Positions 24,683-34,060 of a DNA stretch of 47,315 nucleotides are shown one piece after another; the stretch's first letter is position 1; each line of letters opens with the position of its first letter. Source of the stretch: Sedimentisphaerales bacterium (lineage in GTDB: Bacteria > Planctomycetota > Phycisphaerae > Sedimentisphaerales > Anaerobacaceae); NCBI GenBank assembly GCA_030611315.1, contig JAUWPZ010000010.1, positions 1-47,315 on the forward strand, in the 5' to 3' direction. A model generated the notes under the pieces. It did not search any database and was not told the origin of the DNA. It was given only the letters and a program-made list of their open reading frames with translations. The position numbers were made by a program, and so were the translations under genes.

Positions 24683-25656
24683 TCGGCGTCTCCATTTTTG
24701 CCGGGTGATTGGAGGATTTCCCTGATGACGTAAGTCGGGCGGTTTTGTGATTCGTGGTATGTCCGTACCATAAGCTCGGCGAGCAGGCCCATCAGGATGA
24801 ACTGAATGGTGGCTGTAATGAGCATTGCGGTCAGAATCAGCAGTGGATTTCCGGTCATATCAAGGTCGGAGGCGAATTTTTGATAAATGACAACGATGCC
24901 TGTGATTATTGCGCCGATGGCGCTTATGGTGCCGAGGCCGCCGAAGATATAGATGGGCTTTGTTGAAAAAGAGCCTAAGAACTTGACGGTGATGAGGTCT
25001 AAAACGACTTTCATCGTGCGGCCCAGGCCGTATTTGGCGGCGCCGGCGGTCCTGGGACGATGGTTGACCACCATTTCGGCTATGCTGGCGCCGCTCCAGC
25101 TCGCTAAGGCAGGGATGAAGCGGTGCATTTCACCGTAGAGCTTTGTCTCAGCGAGGACTTCGCGGCGATAAACTTTGAGGGTGCAGCCGAAGTCGTGCAG
25201 CTTGACGCGGGTAATCCGGGCGATGAGCCAGTTGGCGATTTTTGAGGGGATAAGCCTGGTGATGGCGTTGTCGTGGCGTTTTTTTCTCCAGCCGCTGACG
25301 ATGTCAAAGCCTTCGTCGAGCCTGGCAATCATTTTAGGGATGTCGGCGGGGTCGTTTTGCAGGTCGGCGTCAAGTGCGACTATTATTGCTCCTCGCGCGT
25401 GGGCAAAGCCCGCGCTGAGCGCGGCGGTCTGGCCGAAATTCTTGCGAAAACGGATGACCCGCACTCGGACATCGTCCTTTTGCAGGCGGGCCAGTTCGGC
25501 GAAGCTGCCATCGTCGCTGCCGTCATCGACGAAAATTATCTCGTAGTCGAATCTGTCGGTGAGGCTTTGCGTGATTTGGTCGTAGAGTGGGCCGATATTG
25601 TCCTGCTCATTGAACAGGGGGACAACTACTGAAACTCCGGGGCCTTTTTTGTCCAT
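24679..25656 (-). CDS. Glycosyltransferase family 2, DPM1/ArnC-like polyprenyl-phosphate sugar synthase
   Basis: A 325-residue GT-A enzyme. SVVVPLFNEQDNIGPLYDQI (about residues 9-28), IIFVDDGSDDGSFAEL and ALDADLQNDPADIPKM (the DAD metal site, about residues 93-108) are typical. Two C-terminal hydrophobic segments (about 235-255 and 270-295) place it in the membrane-anchored DPM-like group that loads glucose, mannose or aminoarabinose on undecaprenyl phosphate. It is the first gene of the five-gene minus-strand glycan operon and probably feeds the next, GT-C-like, protein. Confidence 0.9.
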   Translation of the reverse strand: MDKKGPGVSVVVPLFNEQDNIGPLYDQITQSLTDRFDYEIIFVDDGSDDGSFAELARLQKDDVRVRVIRFRKNFGQTAALSAGFAHARGAIIVALDADLQNDPADIPKMIARLDEGFDIVSGWRKKRHDNAITRLIPSKIANWLIARITRVKLHDFGCTLKVYRREVLAETKLYGEMHRFIPALASWSGASIAEMVVNHRPRTAGAAKYGLGRTMKVVLDLITVKFLGSFSTKPIYIFGGLGTISAIGAIITGIVVIYQKFASDLDMTGNPLLILTAMLITATIQFILMGLLAELMVRTYHESQNRPTYVIREILQSPGKNGDAE

Positions 25657-25990
25657 TTTTTGCTCCGTATAAGTCGGTTTATCAGCTTGATAATACCGGC
25701 TAATCTACTGTTTTGCAAGTCTGCCCCAACCCGATTAATATGCGCCGGCTGGCTCCAAAGAGCCGATTTACCATCCTGAATTCGGTATTTTTGAATTTTA
25801 ATCTGTCATTTTGCATTTTGCTTTTTTATTTTTGATTTTTCATTCGTAAAGAGTTCTTAGTAAATCTAAATGTCGCTGTAGTATTAAAATATCGGCTGTA
25901 AAGCCGTAGATGAGTAGTCAAAAATCGCCCCTTTGGGCCCAAATCCGCATTTTGCGGTGCGTGAATCAGACGGGATTAGGTAGATTGACC
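25657..25990. other. Divergent intergenic region between the glycan and trehalose clusters
   Basis: No gene is seen. The stretch is AT-rich with runs such as TTTTGCATTTTGCTTTTTTA (about 25809-25830), a small hairpin CGGCTGTAAAGCCG near 25892, and the words CCCTTTGGGCCCAAA near 25930. The trehalose promoter follows. Confidence 0.4.
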
Positions 25991-26018
25991 TTGCAAGTAT
26001 ATGTGAGAGTATTATAAT
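25991..26018 (+). promoter_or_regulatory. Sigma-70-like promoter of the trehalose cluster
   Basis: TTGCAA (25991-25996) and TATAAT (26013-26018) are 16 bases apart. The -10 is a perfect consensus. It lies ~125 bases before the chosen start of the OtsA-OtsB gene. Confidence 0.55.
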
Positions 26019-26143
26019 CGGGCAAGTCTTATGATATTTTTACAGAGAAAACCAAAGGCTTCGCTGCTAATTCGACTCTCTTTTCGCACTTCCTTGTCCC
26101 GTTTCGGCTTATCATGCAATCGGCATTCACCGGGAGCAAAATA

Positions 26144-28327
26144 ATGGGACGATTGCTTGTCGTTGCAAACAGACTACCGCTTAATACGGCAAGAAGAGCG
26201 GGAGAGCTGCATTTTCGCCCGAGTCCGGGAGGGCTTGCCGTCGGGCTATCTTCACTGCCCGACTCCTGCGAACAAGTCTGGATTGGGTGGCCGGGAATAA
26301 CGAGCGAGAAACTAAGTGCCGAAGACAAGGAGCAAATCAGAAAAAGACTGGCTGAGGAGAACTGCCGTCCCATATTTTTGTCCAGAAGGCAAATGGAAGG
26401 GTACTACCAGGGCTTCTGCAACAAGACGATTTGGCCGCTCTTTCACTACTTCGCAATGCGTACCCTATACGAAAAGCGCTTCTGGAAGATGTACGAGCAG
26501 GTGAATCGAGTTTTTTGCGATGAGGTAATGGAGATTGCTAAACCTGACGACCGGATCTGGGTGCACGATTATCAATTGATGCTGCTTCCACAACTTCTCA
26601 GGGAGAGACTCCCGGAGTCGGACATTGGCTTCTTTCTCCACATACCCTGGCCGTCATTTGAGCTGTTCCGTCTCTTGCCCTGGCGTGAGGAAATCTTGAA
26701 CGGTTTGTTGGGGGCCGATTTGATAGGCTTCCACACCTATGACTACGTTCGACACTTCCTCAGCAGTGTGTGTAGAATTACAGGTCTTGAACATACGTTG
26801 GGCAGAGTCAGCTTCGGCAGTCGCATTGTCAAGATCGATGCGTTTCCTATGGGAATTGACTATGAAAGATACTCTCAAGCCATCAATGACGCCAACGTTG
26901 AGAAGGAAGTAGGTAAAATACTCAAGAAAATCGGGAAGCGCAGAATCATCATATCCATAGACAGACTGGACTACACCAAGGGTATTATCCAGCGATTAGA
27001 GGCTTTCGATTTATTCTTGTCTGATAATCCCGAATATAAGGGTGAAGTCACTTTAGTTTTGGTGGCTGTCCCTTCGCGCACAGGCGTCGAGGATTATAAA
27101 ATGTTGAGAGAGAGGCTGGAGCAGCTGGTCAGCAGGGTCAACGGCGAGCATGGGACGATGGGTTACATGCCTGTGTGGTATCTTTATCGGTCTCTTCCAT
27201 TCAAGGAACTTACGGCGTTGTACCACATCGCCGATGTAGCATTGGTCACGCCTCTGCGAGATGGGATGAATCTGATAGCCAAAGAATTCATAGCAGCCAA
27301 GACCGACAGCCCGGGTGTGTTGATCATAAGTGAAATGACCGGCGCGGCGCGTGAGCTGGGAGAGGCACTAATAGTCAATTCATTCGACAAGGCCGCAATA
27401 GTCAATGCCATCAAAGAATCCCTGGAGATGCCATTGCTGGAGAAAGTCGAACGAAACAAGGTTATGCAGGAACGCCTTCGTCGCTACAACGTTTCACGAT
27501 GGAGCGGGGATTTCCTGGATGCTCTGTCCGAAATCAAGAAAACTCAGAAAGAGTTCTCTGTCCGCGAACTGTCGGAACCGATAAGCCGGAAATTGGTTCG
27601 CGACTATGCGAAAAGCCGTAAACGATTGTTTCTGCTCGATTATGACGGTACCCTCGTAGGTTTCAAAGGCAGGCCCGAACAAGCCGGGCCGGATGATGAA
27701 ATTATGGGTCTGCTGCGGAGTTTATCGAGCAATCCCAGGAACAACATAGTAATTATAAGTGGGCGAGACAAGGCTACGTTAGAAGAGTGGTTCGGCAATC
27801 TTGGAACGGCGTTGGTTGCTGAGCATGGGGCCTGGATTCGGCATGGTAGCGAGAAATGGCAATGTATGCAGTCCTTTGAAACCGAGTGGAAGGATTCTAT
27901 CAGACCCATCCTCGAACTTTACTCGGAACGCACGCCGGGTTCTATGGTTGAAGATAAAAATTTCTCATTGGTCTGGCACTATCGCAGAGCGGACCCCGAG
28001 CTCGCATACGTCAGAGGACAGGAACTAAAAGGCGCTCTTCTGAGTCTAACGGAGAATCTGGATGTCGGGGTGTTCGAGGGTAACAAGATACTCGAAGTTA
28101 AGAGCATGGGTATAAACAAAGGTCGGGCGGTGGAACTCTGGATGAAAGAACAGGAATGGGACTTCATACTGGCGGCAGGTGATGACTATACCGACGAAGA
28201 AATGTTTAGCGTCCTCCCTGATGAGGCGTATTCCGTTAAGGTCGGATTCGGCGCTTCGAGAGCTCGATTTAGTGTCGATAGTGAAAGAGAAATTAGATTA
28301 TTACTCGAGAAATTAACAGGAGAATAG
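26144..28327 (+). CDS. Bifunctional trehalose-6-phosphate synthase/phosphatase (OtsA-OtsB fusion)
   Basis: Makes trehalose from a nucleotide-glucose and glucose 6-phosphate, then removes the phosphate. The ATG at 26144 follows CGGGAG and gives MGRLLVVANRLPLN, better than the upstream ATG at 26114. The GT20 synthase spans about residues 1-460: WIGWPG, VWVHDYQLMLLP-type (IWVHDYQLMLLPQLL), SIDRLDYTKGI and ALVTPLRDGMNLIAKEFIA. The HAD-type phosphatase follows from about residue 495: FLLDYDGTLVGF (nucleophile Asp), IISGRDKATLEEW and AAGDDYTDEEMF. The product is 727 residues. The two-domain fusion is known in eukaryotes and several bacteria. The next gene starts two bases after its stop. Confidence 0.93.
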   Translation: MGRLLVVANRLPLNTARRAGELHFRPSPGGLAVGLSSLPDSCEQVWIGWPGITSEKLSAEDKEQIRKRLAEENCRPIFLSRRQMEGYYQGFCNKTIWPLFHYFAMRTLYEKRFWKMYEQVNRVFCDEVMEIAKPDDRIWVHDYQLMLLPQLLRERLPESDIGFFLHIPWPSFELFRLLPWREEILNGLLGADLIGFHTYDYVRHFLSSVCRITGLEHTLGRVSFGSRIVKIDAFPMGIDYERYSQAINDANVEKEVGKILKKIGKRRIIISIDRLDYTKGIIQRLEAFDLFLSDNPEYKGEVTLVLVAVPSRTGVEDYKMLRERLEQLVSRVNGEHGTMGYMPVWYLYRSLPFKELTALYHIADVALVTPLRDGMNLIAKEFIAAKTDSPGVLIISEMTGAARELGEALIVNSFDKAAIVNAIKESLEMPLLEKVERNKVMQERLRRYNVSRWSGDFLDALSEIKKTQKEFSVRELSEPISRKLVRDYAKSRKRLFLLDYDGTLVGFKGRPEQAGPDDEIMGLLRSLSSNPRNNIVIISGRDKATLEEWFGNLGTALVAEHGAWIRHGSEKWQCMQSFETEWKDSIRPILELYSERTPGSMVEDKNFSLVWHYRRADPELAYVRGQELKGALLSLTENLDVGVFEGNKILEVKSMGINKGRAVELWMKEQEWDFILAAGDDYTDEEMFSVLPDEAYSVKVGFGASRARFSVDSEREIRLLLEKLTGE

Positions 28328-28328
28328 T

Positions 28329-29540
28329 ATGATACGCCTTGAGGACTTTCGGCATATAGTGCCGGATACAACATTGGCAGAGATTTATGCCAGGGCCAAG
28401 GGGCTCTACGGCAAACACATTGTTCACGTCAATGCCACGTACCAGGGAGGAGGAGTCGCAGAGATTCTCTATTCCCTTGTGTTGCTGATGAATGATGTGG
28501 GAATCGATGCCGGCTGGAGAATACTGCACGGAAGTCAGGAGTTCTTTGAGATTACCAAGAGCTTTCACAACGCTCTTCAGGGGGCAAAGTTAAATCTGTC
28601 TGATAGAAAGAAGCGCGTTTATCTTCAGGCTAACGAAAACTTCTCAAAGTTCACACATTTCCAGCATGACTGCGTGATTGTACATGACCCTCAGCCGCTT
28701 TCGTTGATACGGTCTTACAGGAAACGCCAACCGTGGATATGGAGATGCCACATAGATCTGACCAACCCGCATCAGGAACTGTGGGATTTTCTCAAGGGAT
28801 TTTTACTGAAGTACGACCAGGTTGTCATGTCGAGCGAGAAGTACTTCAAGGAGGACCTTCCGTTAGGCCAAAGGCTCATGTTTCCTGCGATTAACCCGCT
28901 GAGTCAGAAAAACAGGGATATACCCGAAAAGACGATGCTGGAATACGTAACGAAAGCGGGCGTCCCGACGGACAAACCCGTAATTACGCAGGTATCCAGG
29001 CTTGACCCATGGAAGAATCCCGAAGGTGTTGTCGAAGTATTCAAACTGGTCAAAGAGAAGGTCGATTGCCGCCTTGTATTCTGCTATAATGTGGCCAGCG
29101 ACGACCCCGAAGGGCTACAGATGTACAGAAAGGTCCAGCGTAAAGCAAACAAACTCATCAATACCGGGGACATCGTTTTCGTCGTGGGAAACAATGAGAC
29201 ATTGGTTAATTCCATTCAAAGGTTTTCCAGCGTGATAATACAGAAGTCCATAAGAGAGGGCTTCTGTCTCTGCGTGACCGAGGCTTTGTGGAAAGGTACG
29301 CCGGTTGTTGCCTCGAATGTAGGGGGAATACCCTATCAGATTGAGGATGGCCAGAGCGGTTTCCTGGTAGAGCCTCAGGACAATGAAGGGTTTGCAGAGC
29401 GGATTATCCACATTCTTAAAAATCCCGATGAGGCCAAAGCCGTTGGAGAGAAGGCCAGAGAGAAAGTTCGAAGAGAGTTCTTGATAACGCGGCTGCTTTC
29501 CGATTACCTGGATATGCTAAATTCGATATTGAGCGGGTAA
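28329..29540 (+). CDS. TreT-like trehalose synthase (glycosyltransferase family 4)
   Basis: A 403-residue GT-B protein resembling archaeal trehalose glycosyltransferring synthase TreT, which joins ADP- or UDP-glucose and glucose to trehalose in one step. The N-terminal HIVHVNATYQGGGVAEILYS (about residues 37-56) is the family's characteristic loop. WIWRCHIDLTNPHQELWDFL follows, then TQVSRLDPWKNPEGVVEVFK and the C-terminal EGFCLCVTEALWKGTPVVAS (E-x7-E motif). It follows the OtsA-OtsB fusion directly, so the operon encodes two independent trehalose routes. Trehalose phosphorylase of the same family is an alternative. Confidence 0.85.
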   Translation: MIRLEDFRHIVPDTTLAEIYARAKGLYGKHIVHVNATYQGGGVAEILYSLVLLMNDVGIDAGWRILHGSQEFFEITKSFHNALQGAKLNLSDRKKRVYLQANENFSKFTHFQHDCVIVHDPQPLSLIRSYRKRQPWIWRCHIDLTNPHQELWDFLKGFLLKYDQVVMSSEKYFKEDLPLGQRLMFPAINPLSQKNRDIPEKTMLEYVTKAGVPTDKPVITQVSRLDPWKNPEGVVEVFKLVKEKVDCRLVFCYNVASDDPEGLQMYRKVQRKANKLINTGDIVFVVGNNETLVNSIQRFSSVIIQKSIREGFCLCVTEALWKGTPVVASNVGGIPYQIEDGQSGFLVEPQDNEGFAERIIHILKNPDEAKAVGEKAREKVRREFLITRLLSDYLDMLNSILSG

Positions 29541-29595
29541 GTCTGGTATGCAAGACTATGCAGTTTTTCGAAAACACCAAGATTTGTCGTAATTT

Positions 29596-30765
29596 ATGTT
29601 TCCAAACGTTGCTGAGACTGCATTGTTGTGTCTTTGGCCAGGGAAATTCGAAAGGGATAGAATGTTAGCAAACATACGCGACTTGCAGCCATTGATCTGG
29701 CTGTACGGAATGGCGCTGCTTGTTGGAATAGCAGGCCACTATGTGGTGTTCAGGATAGTCCGCCACTTGACAAAACGTACAAGAGTAACCTTCGACAACG
29801 CACTCGTGAACCACTGCTACAGGCCGTTGCAGTGGATAGTCATTCTTCTCATAGTGCGTGTGGTTGGGAAACTCCCCAATATGAAATCCCACGTACCTGA
29901 GGTAGCGGAGCACGCACTTGCCTTAGTCCTTATCGCTATAGTTGCCTGGCTCCTGGTCCGAACGACCTACGTTCTGGAAGACTACGTACTCAACCGTTTC
30001 GATGTGGGCGTAAAAGACAATCTGGAAGCGCGAAAGATCCACACACAATTCAGAGTGTTGAAGCGCATCGCCATCGTTGTTGTGGGCATTCTCGCATTTG
30101 GGACAATGCTGATGACATTCGACACGGTTCGGCAACTCGGGACAACAATCTTGGCCTCTGCCGGAGTGGTCGGCATTGTGGTGGGAATGGCCGCTCAGCG
30201 GACCATTGCAACATTCATAGCAGGCCTTCAGATAGCGATTACACAGCCTATCCGAGTTGACGACGTCGTAATAGTGGAAAACGAATGGGGCCGCATCGAA
30301 GAGATAACGCTGACCTACGTCGTTGTTAAGATCTGGGACCTGAGACGGCTGATTGTGCCAATAACGTATTTCATCGAAAGCCCCTTTCAAAACTGGACAC
30401 GAACCTCTGCGAACATACTTGGCACCGTTTTTGTGTATACCGACTACACCGTGCCTGTTGAGGCCGTCAGAGAAGAGCTTCATAATATACTGAAGAAATC
30501 AGACCACTGGGACGGCAAAGTCTGTGTGTTGCAAGCTACGAACGCATCAGACCGTACGATGGAACTTAGAGCTCTTATGAGTGCTGCGGATGCCTCAGTG
30601 GCCTGGACCCTGCGCTGTGAAGTGAGAGAGAAACTGATTGAGTTCATCAAGGCCGAATATCCGCAGGCACTGCCAAGGGTGAGAGCTGAACTGCACCGAC
30701 TGGAAGACTGCTCCGATTCTGACGAAAACAGCAAACATGGTGGTGAGAAATGCAAAAAGGACTGA
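29596..30765 (+). CDS. MscS-family small-conductance mechanosensitive channel
   Basis: An inner-membrane channel that opens on membrane tension and releases solutes after osmotic downshock. The ATG at 29662 (MLANIRDLQPLIWLYGMALL, after AAGGGATAG) is a good alternative start and may be the true one. Four or five hydrophobic segments lie in the first ~190 residues. The pore helix ILASAGVVGIVVGMAAQRTI and AGLQIAITQPIRVDDVVIV (about residues 195-235) match the MscS core, followed by the beta domain GRIEEITLTYVVVKIWDLRR and PITYFIESPFQNWTR. Position after two trehalose genes suggests a shared osmotic-stress role. Confidence 0.88.
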   Translation: MFPNVAETALLCLWPGKFERDRMLANIRDLQPLIWLYGMALLVGIAGHYVVFRIVRHLTKRTRVTFDNALVNHCYRPLQWIVILLIVRVVGKLPNMKSHVPEVAEHALALVLIAIVAWLLVRTTYVLEDYVLNRFDVGVKDNLEARKIHTQFRVLKRIAIVVVGILAFGTMLMTFDTVRQLGTTILASAGVVGIVVGMAAQRTIATFIAGLQIAITQPIRVDDVVIVENEWGRIEEITLTYVVVKIWDLRRLIVPITYFIESPFQNWTRTSANILGTVFVYTDYTVPVEAVREELHNILKKSDHWDGKVCVLQATNASDRTMELRALMSAADASVAWTLRCEVREKLIEFIKAEYPQALPRVRAELHRLEDCSDSDENSKHGGEKCKKD

Positions 30766-30775
30766 TTCGCCCATA

Positions 30776-31009
30776 ATGACGAAAAGAAACTCTGAACAAG
30801 ATAAGATTAGGATTATCGCGGTTGACACTTCTACCGATCTTGCGCGTCGCCTGACAGACTTGCTTGGAAAGGATAAGGCGGACGTGTATCGCGAATCCCG
30901 CCTCGACCGGGTACTTGAGAGGTTTGAATCCGAGTTCTACGCTGATGGTTTTGTTCGGCGGTGCGGCGGGCATTGGCATCGATATTCAACTCAAAAGGGG
31001 GTGGTTTGA
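30776..31009 (+). pseudogene. Short ORF, possible broken receiver-like domain
   Basis: A 77-codon frame starting ten bases after the MscS stop. KIRIIAVDTSTDLARRLTDL and LDRVLERFESEFY look like strand 1, helix 1 and helix 2 of a response-regulator receiver fold, but the acidic pocket is missing (DTS for DDE). After SEFY the frame becomes Arg/His-rich. One base offset, the text reads LMVLFGGAAGIGIDIQL, which would fit a third strand, so a frameshift is plausible. The family is not certain; it could be a random ORF. The 287 bases to the next gene hold its promoter and a repeat. Confidence 0.3.
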
Positions 31010-31125
31010 GTGGAGTTTGGGGTGAAAAAAAGAGAAATTTTGAGATATTTGCTCAACAAGGACGAGACTTTTCCCGTAAAGAGAAGTAACAGGTTTTATT
31101 GGCCCTGTACAGTGAAAAACCTTGC

Positions 31126-31155
31126 TTGACGGTTTTCTTTCAGTTAAACTATAGC
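31126..31155 (+). promoter_or_regulatory. Putative promoter of the DUF1573-cytochrome genes
   Basis: TTGACG (31126-31131) and TATAGC (31150-31155) are 18 bases apart, ~140 bases upstream of the ATG at 31297. The palindromic repeat copy B would lie in the 5' untranslated region. Confidence 0.4.
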
Positions 31156-31174
31156 TATCGAGAACCAATGGAAG

Positions 31175-31275
31175 ATTATACCCTTAAGGGTAATAAATGT
31201 CCGCGAATAAAACCGTAATTGGTTATTTTTAAGTTACTTACCCGCGGATAAACGGGAAAATTCAATTAAGATCAG
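31175..31275 (+). repeat. Palindromic dispersed repeat, copy B
   Basis: A perfect 14-base palindrome, TACCCTTAAGGGTA (31179-31192), is followed by CCGCGAATAA (31201-31210), TTACCCGCGGATAAACGGG (31238-31256) and GGGAAAATTCAA (31254-31265). It aligns without large gaps to copy A (4292-4395). It ends 22 bases before the DUF1573 start codon. Confidence 0.7.
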
Positions 31276-31296
31276 TTTGATTTGGAGATTAGAATA

Positions 31297-32502
31297 ATGA
31301 AGCATAATAGTGTGGTTTTATGTGTTTGGCCCGGAATTTTGCGGTTTTTTGGAGGTCCGTTTGCGAAATTGGCCGTTTTTTTAGTTATCGGCTTTTGTTT
31401 ACTCCTGCAGGCCGGCTGCGAAGAGCAGGCTGTAACAGCGAAAAGGAGCAGGATTGGGCCTGCAGAAGAAACCATGATTGTGCCGCCGAAAGAGTCCGAG
31501 ACTACGACGTCTGTGCCTCCCGGGAGCAGGACCCGTCCCCGGCCTTCAGTAACAACCACAGTTGATGCGAATGCGCCGGTGCCGAAAATCATGTTTGAAA
31601 AAGTGATTCACGATTTTGGTAAAATCGGGCCCGGCACCAGGCCCACCTGTGAGTTTGCCTTTAAGAACGCCGGCGAGGGTCTGTTGAAGATTACGCGCGT
31701 GCAAAGCACATGCGGCTGCGCCGTCGCCAAATTGACAAAGAGGGAGTATAAGCCGGGCGAAAGCGGGACAATACATATTACATATATTGCGGGCCAACGA
31801 GCCGGCCCGACAAGGAACTATGTGTATGTGCACAGTAATGATAAGGCAAATCCAAAGGTTGCACTGGTCGTCAAGGGCACCATTGCCAAGAAAGTGACTT
31901 ATGAGCCGAAGAGATTGAACCTTTTGCTCGAGCGTGAAAATGCCGACTGTCCTGAGATTACGATTGCAAGTATTGACGGCAAAAAGTTTTCGATAACATC
32001 GGTCAGGTCAACTGCCAACTGTATAACCGCCGACATTGATTCTTCGATTGAATCGGCGAAATTTGTTCTACAGCCGAAGGTCGATGTGGAGAAGCTGCAG
32101 AAGGGCTTGAATGGGACGTTCGTGATTAATCTGAGCCATCCGGAATTGAAATATATTACGCTTGTTTACAGTACGCTGTCGCGGTTCACAATTAACCCGC
32201 CTCGGCTTGTCTCCATCAATTCTGAACCGGGCAAGCCGATAAAAAGAGATGTGTGGGTGCTCAACAACTATGGAGAGACTTTTGAGATTGAATCGGTGTC
32301 GTCACAAAACGGTTTGATAAAGGTTGCGAGTCAGCAGAAGGTCAACAAGGGTTATCAGTTAAAGGTGGAAATAACGCCGCCGCCCATCGAAGATAACAAA
32401 AAGGTGTTCAAAGATGTGCTTTCTGTGAATATAAAAGGCGGCGAGAAACTGGCGATTGAATGCAACGGATTCTATTCGCCGAAGGTTGTCGAGAATCCAT
32501 AA
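31297..32502 (+). CDS. DUF1573 lipoprotein
   Basis: A 401-residue exported protein. The ATG at 31297 is chosen over an upstream in-frame TTG. A hydrophobic signal ends in the lipobox LLQAGC (cysteine about residue 43), so it is probably anchored to a membrane. After a Pro/Thr/Arg-rich linker, residues ~95-195 form a DUF1573 Ig-like domain: IHDFGKIGPGTRPTCEFAFK and ITRVQSTCGCAVAKL, with the CGC family signature, and KPGESGTIHITY. A second similar beta-rich unit follows without the cysteines. DUF1573 proteins are common exported proteins of Bacteroidota and Planctomycetota with no proven role. Confidence 0.85.
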   Translation: MKHNSVVLCVWPGILRFFGGPFAKLAVFLVIGFCLLLQAGCEEQAVTAKRSRIGPAEETMIVPPKESETTTSVPPGSRTRPRPSVTTTVDANAPVPKIMFEKVIHDFGKIGPGTRPTCEFAFKNAGEGLLKITRVQSTCGCAVAKLTKREYKPGESGTIHITYIAGQRAGPTRNYVYVHSNDKANPKVALVVKGTIAKKVTYEPKRLNLLLERENADCPEITIASIDGKKFSITSVRSTANCITADIDSSIESAKFVLQPKVDVEKLQKGLNGTFVINLSHPELKYITLVYSTLSRFTINPPRLVSINSEPGKPIKRDVWVLNNYGETFEIESVSSQNGLIKVASQQKVNKGYQLKVEITPPPIEDNKKVFKDVLSVNIKGGEKLAIECNGFYSPKVVENP

Positions 32503-32600
32503 AGGATTTCGAGAGGGTCGAAAAGAGCAATGGGGTTGTCGAACACCAATCAGGCTTTAGTTCGGCCCGAGTTGGTGGAGTAAACAATCTTCCGCGGCGT

Positions 32601-34040
32601 ATGAAGCAATTAGCGGCTTTTATTTGTGTTTTGATAATTGGAGCGTGGTGCCCCGTGATAGGGGCTGTCGGTTCGAGGTCTGTTTTGACTTGCGAGGCGG
32701 CACTGGTATCGGCGATTTCAATGGGGCCGGCCAAGAGCAAGAAAGAACGGTTGGGCCGGGCAAGGAAACCATCGAAGAAGACGGCGGACAAAACCGAATT
32801 GCTTACGATTTTTATAACCGGTAACGAGCTTGGGGCGTTGAAGCCCTGCGGTTGTTTCGGCGGACAGATCGGAGGGCTTGACAGGCGCTCGGCGGTTTTC
32901 AAAAGCGTGCCCAAAGAACAAAGATTGATTGTCGATACGGGCCGACTTGCCGAAGGTGACAGCGAACAGGGGCGGCTCAAGTTCAATATCGTGGTCGAAG
33001 CCTTGAAGCTGCTGAAATACGATTTGGTCAATCTGACCAGGGAAGACATCGAAATAGCCAGAAACCAGGGAATGCTGGAAGGTATCGGCTCGGTTTTTAA
33101 GACAATAAGTGCTCAACAGCCGCCGGATGCGAACATACCGGCGACATTCACGAGAAAATTGCCGCTCGATGGTCAACCCATAGTCGTCAATGTAGCGGCT
33201 TTTGACGTTGACAAAAAGGAAATTGAGCAGATTGAGGGGCTTTTTACCACAGAAGCCGGAATGCAAAGTGTCAATATCCTGATTGTGAATGGCTGTGACA
33301 GGCCCCTAATTGATTCTATTGCCAAAAAAGCACCTGTTGTGGATTGCCTGGTTTGTCCTGCTGAATCCGATGAGCCGGAATTGATTGGCGAGGCGAATAG
33401 AAGTCCGCTGGTTTTCTCGGTGGGCCGATTCGGCAAATATGTCAACGAATTGCAGATAAGAGCCGTCAAAGGCGAAAAGAAGCTGAAATTGAGTTATCGC
33501 TCAATCCCGGTCAAAGAGGACCTGCCGCGGGAAAGCTCTCTTGTTGAGCTATACAAAAACTACCAGCAGCTTGTAAAATTGAGCAATTTATTGGAGAATT
33601 ACCCACGTCTTCCCTTGCGGGAGGGTCTGAAATACACCGGTTCCAGGACCTGCAAGAACTGTCACGAGTACGAATATAAGAAATGGAGCGGCCGGGTGCA
33701 TGCACACGCTTACGCGACGCTCGAGAAGGTCGGCTCACAGTACGACCCGGAATGCGTGGTTTGTCATGTTGTAGGGATGAAATACGAGAGCGGCTTTGTT
33801 TCGGGCGAGCGGAGCGGCCATTTGAAGAATGTCGGCTGCGAGAACTGCCATGGAGCGGGCTCGGAACATATCGAAAGTGCCGGTGAAGTCCGGATACAAA
33901 AGCCTAAATCGGTTTGTACCGATTGTACCGATTGCCATACTCCTGAGCACAGCGGGGATTACGCGGGTAACGAAGCGCTTAAATTCCAAAAAATTATTCA
34001 TTGGAGGGAACCAAATTCCGCCGACAATGTCAAAAAATAG
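32601..34040 (+). CDS. Tetraheme c-type cytochrome with degenerate phosphoesterase-like N-terminal domain
   Basis: A 479-residue exported protein. The ATG at 32601 gives a signal peptide (MKQLAAFICVLIIGAWCPVI). Residues ~65-290 follow the layout of 5'-nucleotidase/UshA-type metallophosphoesterases (LLTIFITGNELGALKPCGCF, LIVDTGRL), but the metal-binding DxH and GD residues are missing, so catalysis is unlikely. The C-terminal part has four CXXCH heme sites: Cys351 (CKNCH), Cys385 (CVVCH), Cys413 (CENCH) and Cys442 (CTDCH), in a cytochrome c554-like pattern. It probably transfers electrons in the periplasm. It lies 98 bases after the DUF1573 gene and 20 bases before the GspC-like gene. Confidence 0.82.
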   Translation: MKQLAAFICVLIIGAWCPVIGAVGSRSVLTCEAALVSAISMGPAKSKKERLGRARKPSKKTADKTELLTIFITGNELGALKPCGCFGGQIGGLDRRSAVFKSVPKEQRLIVDTGRLAEGDSEQGRLKFNIVVEALKLLKYDLVNLTREDIEIARNQGMLEGIGSVFKTISAQQPPDANIPATFTRKLPLDGQPIVVNVAAFDVDKKEIEQIEGLFTTEAGMQSVNILIVNGCDRPLIDSIAKKAPVVDCLVCPAESDEPELIGEANRSPLVFSVGRFGKYVNELQIRAVKGEKKLKLSYRSIPVKEDLPRESSLVELYKNYQQLVKLSNLLENYPRLPLREGLKYTGSRTCKNCHEYEYKKWSGRVHAHAYATLEKVGSQYDPECVVCHVVGMKYESGFVSGERSGHLKNVGCENCHGAGSEHIESAGEVRIQKPKSVCTDCTDCHTPEHSGDYAGNEALKFQKIIHWREPNSADNVKK

Positions 34041-34060
34041 GGAGGTTGGAAAGGTTGATT

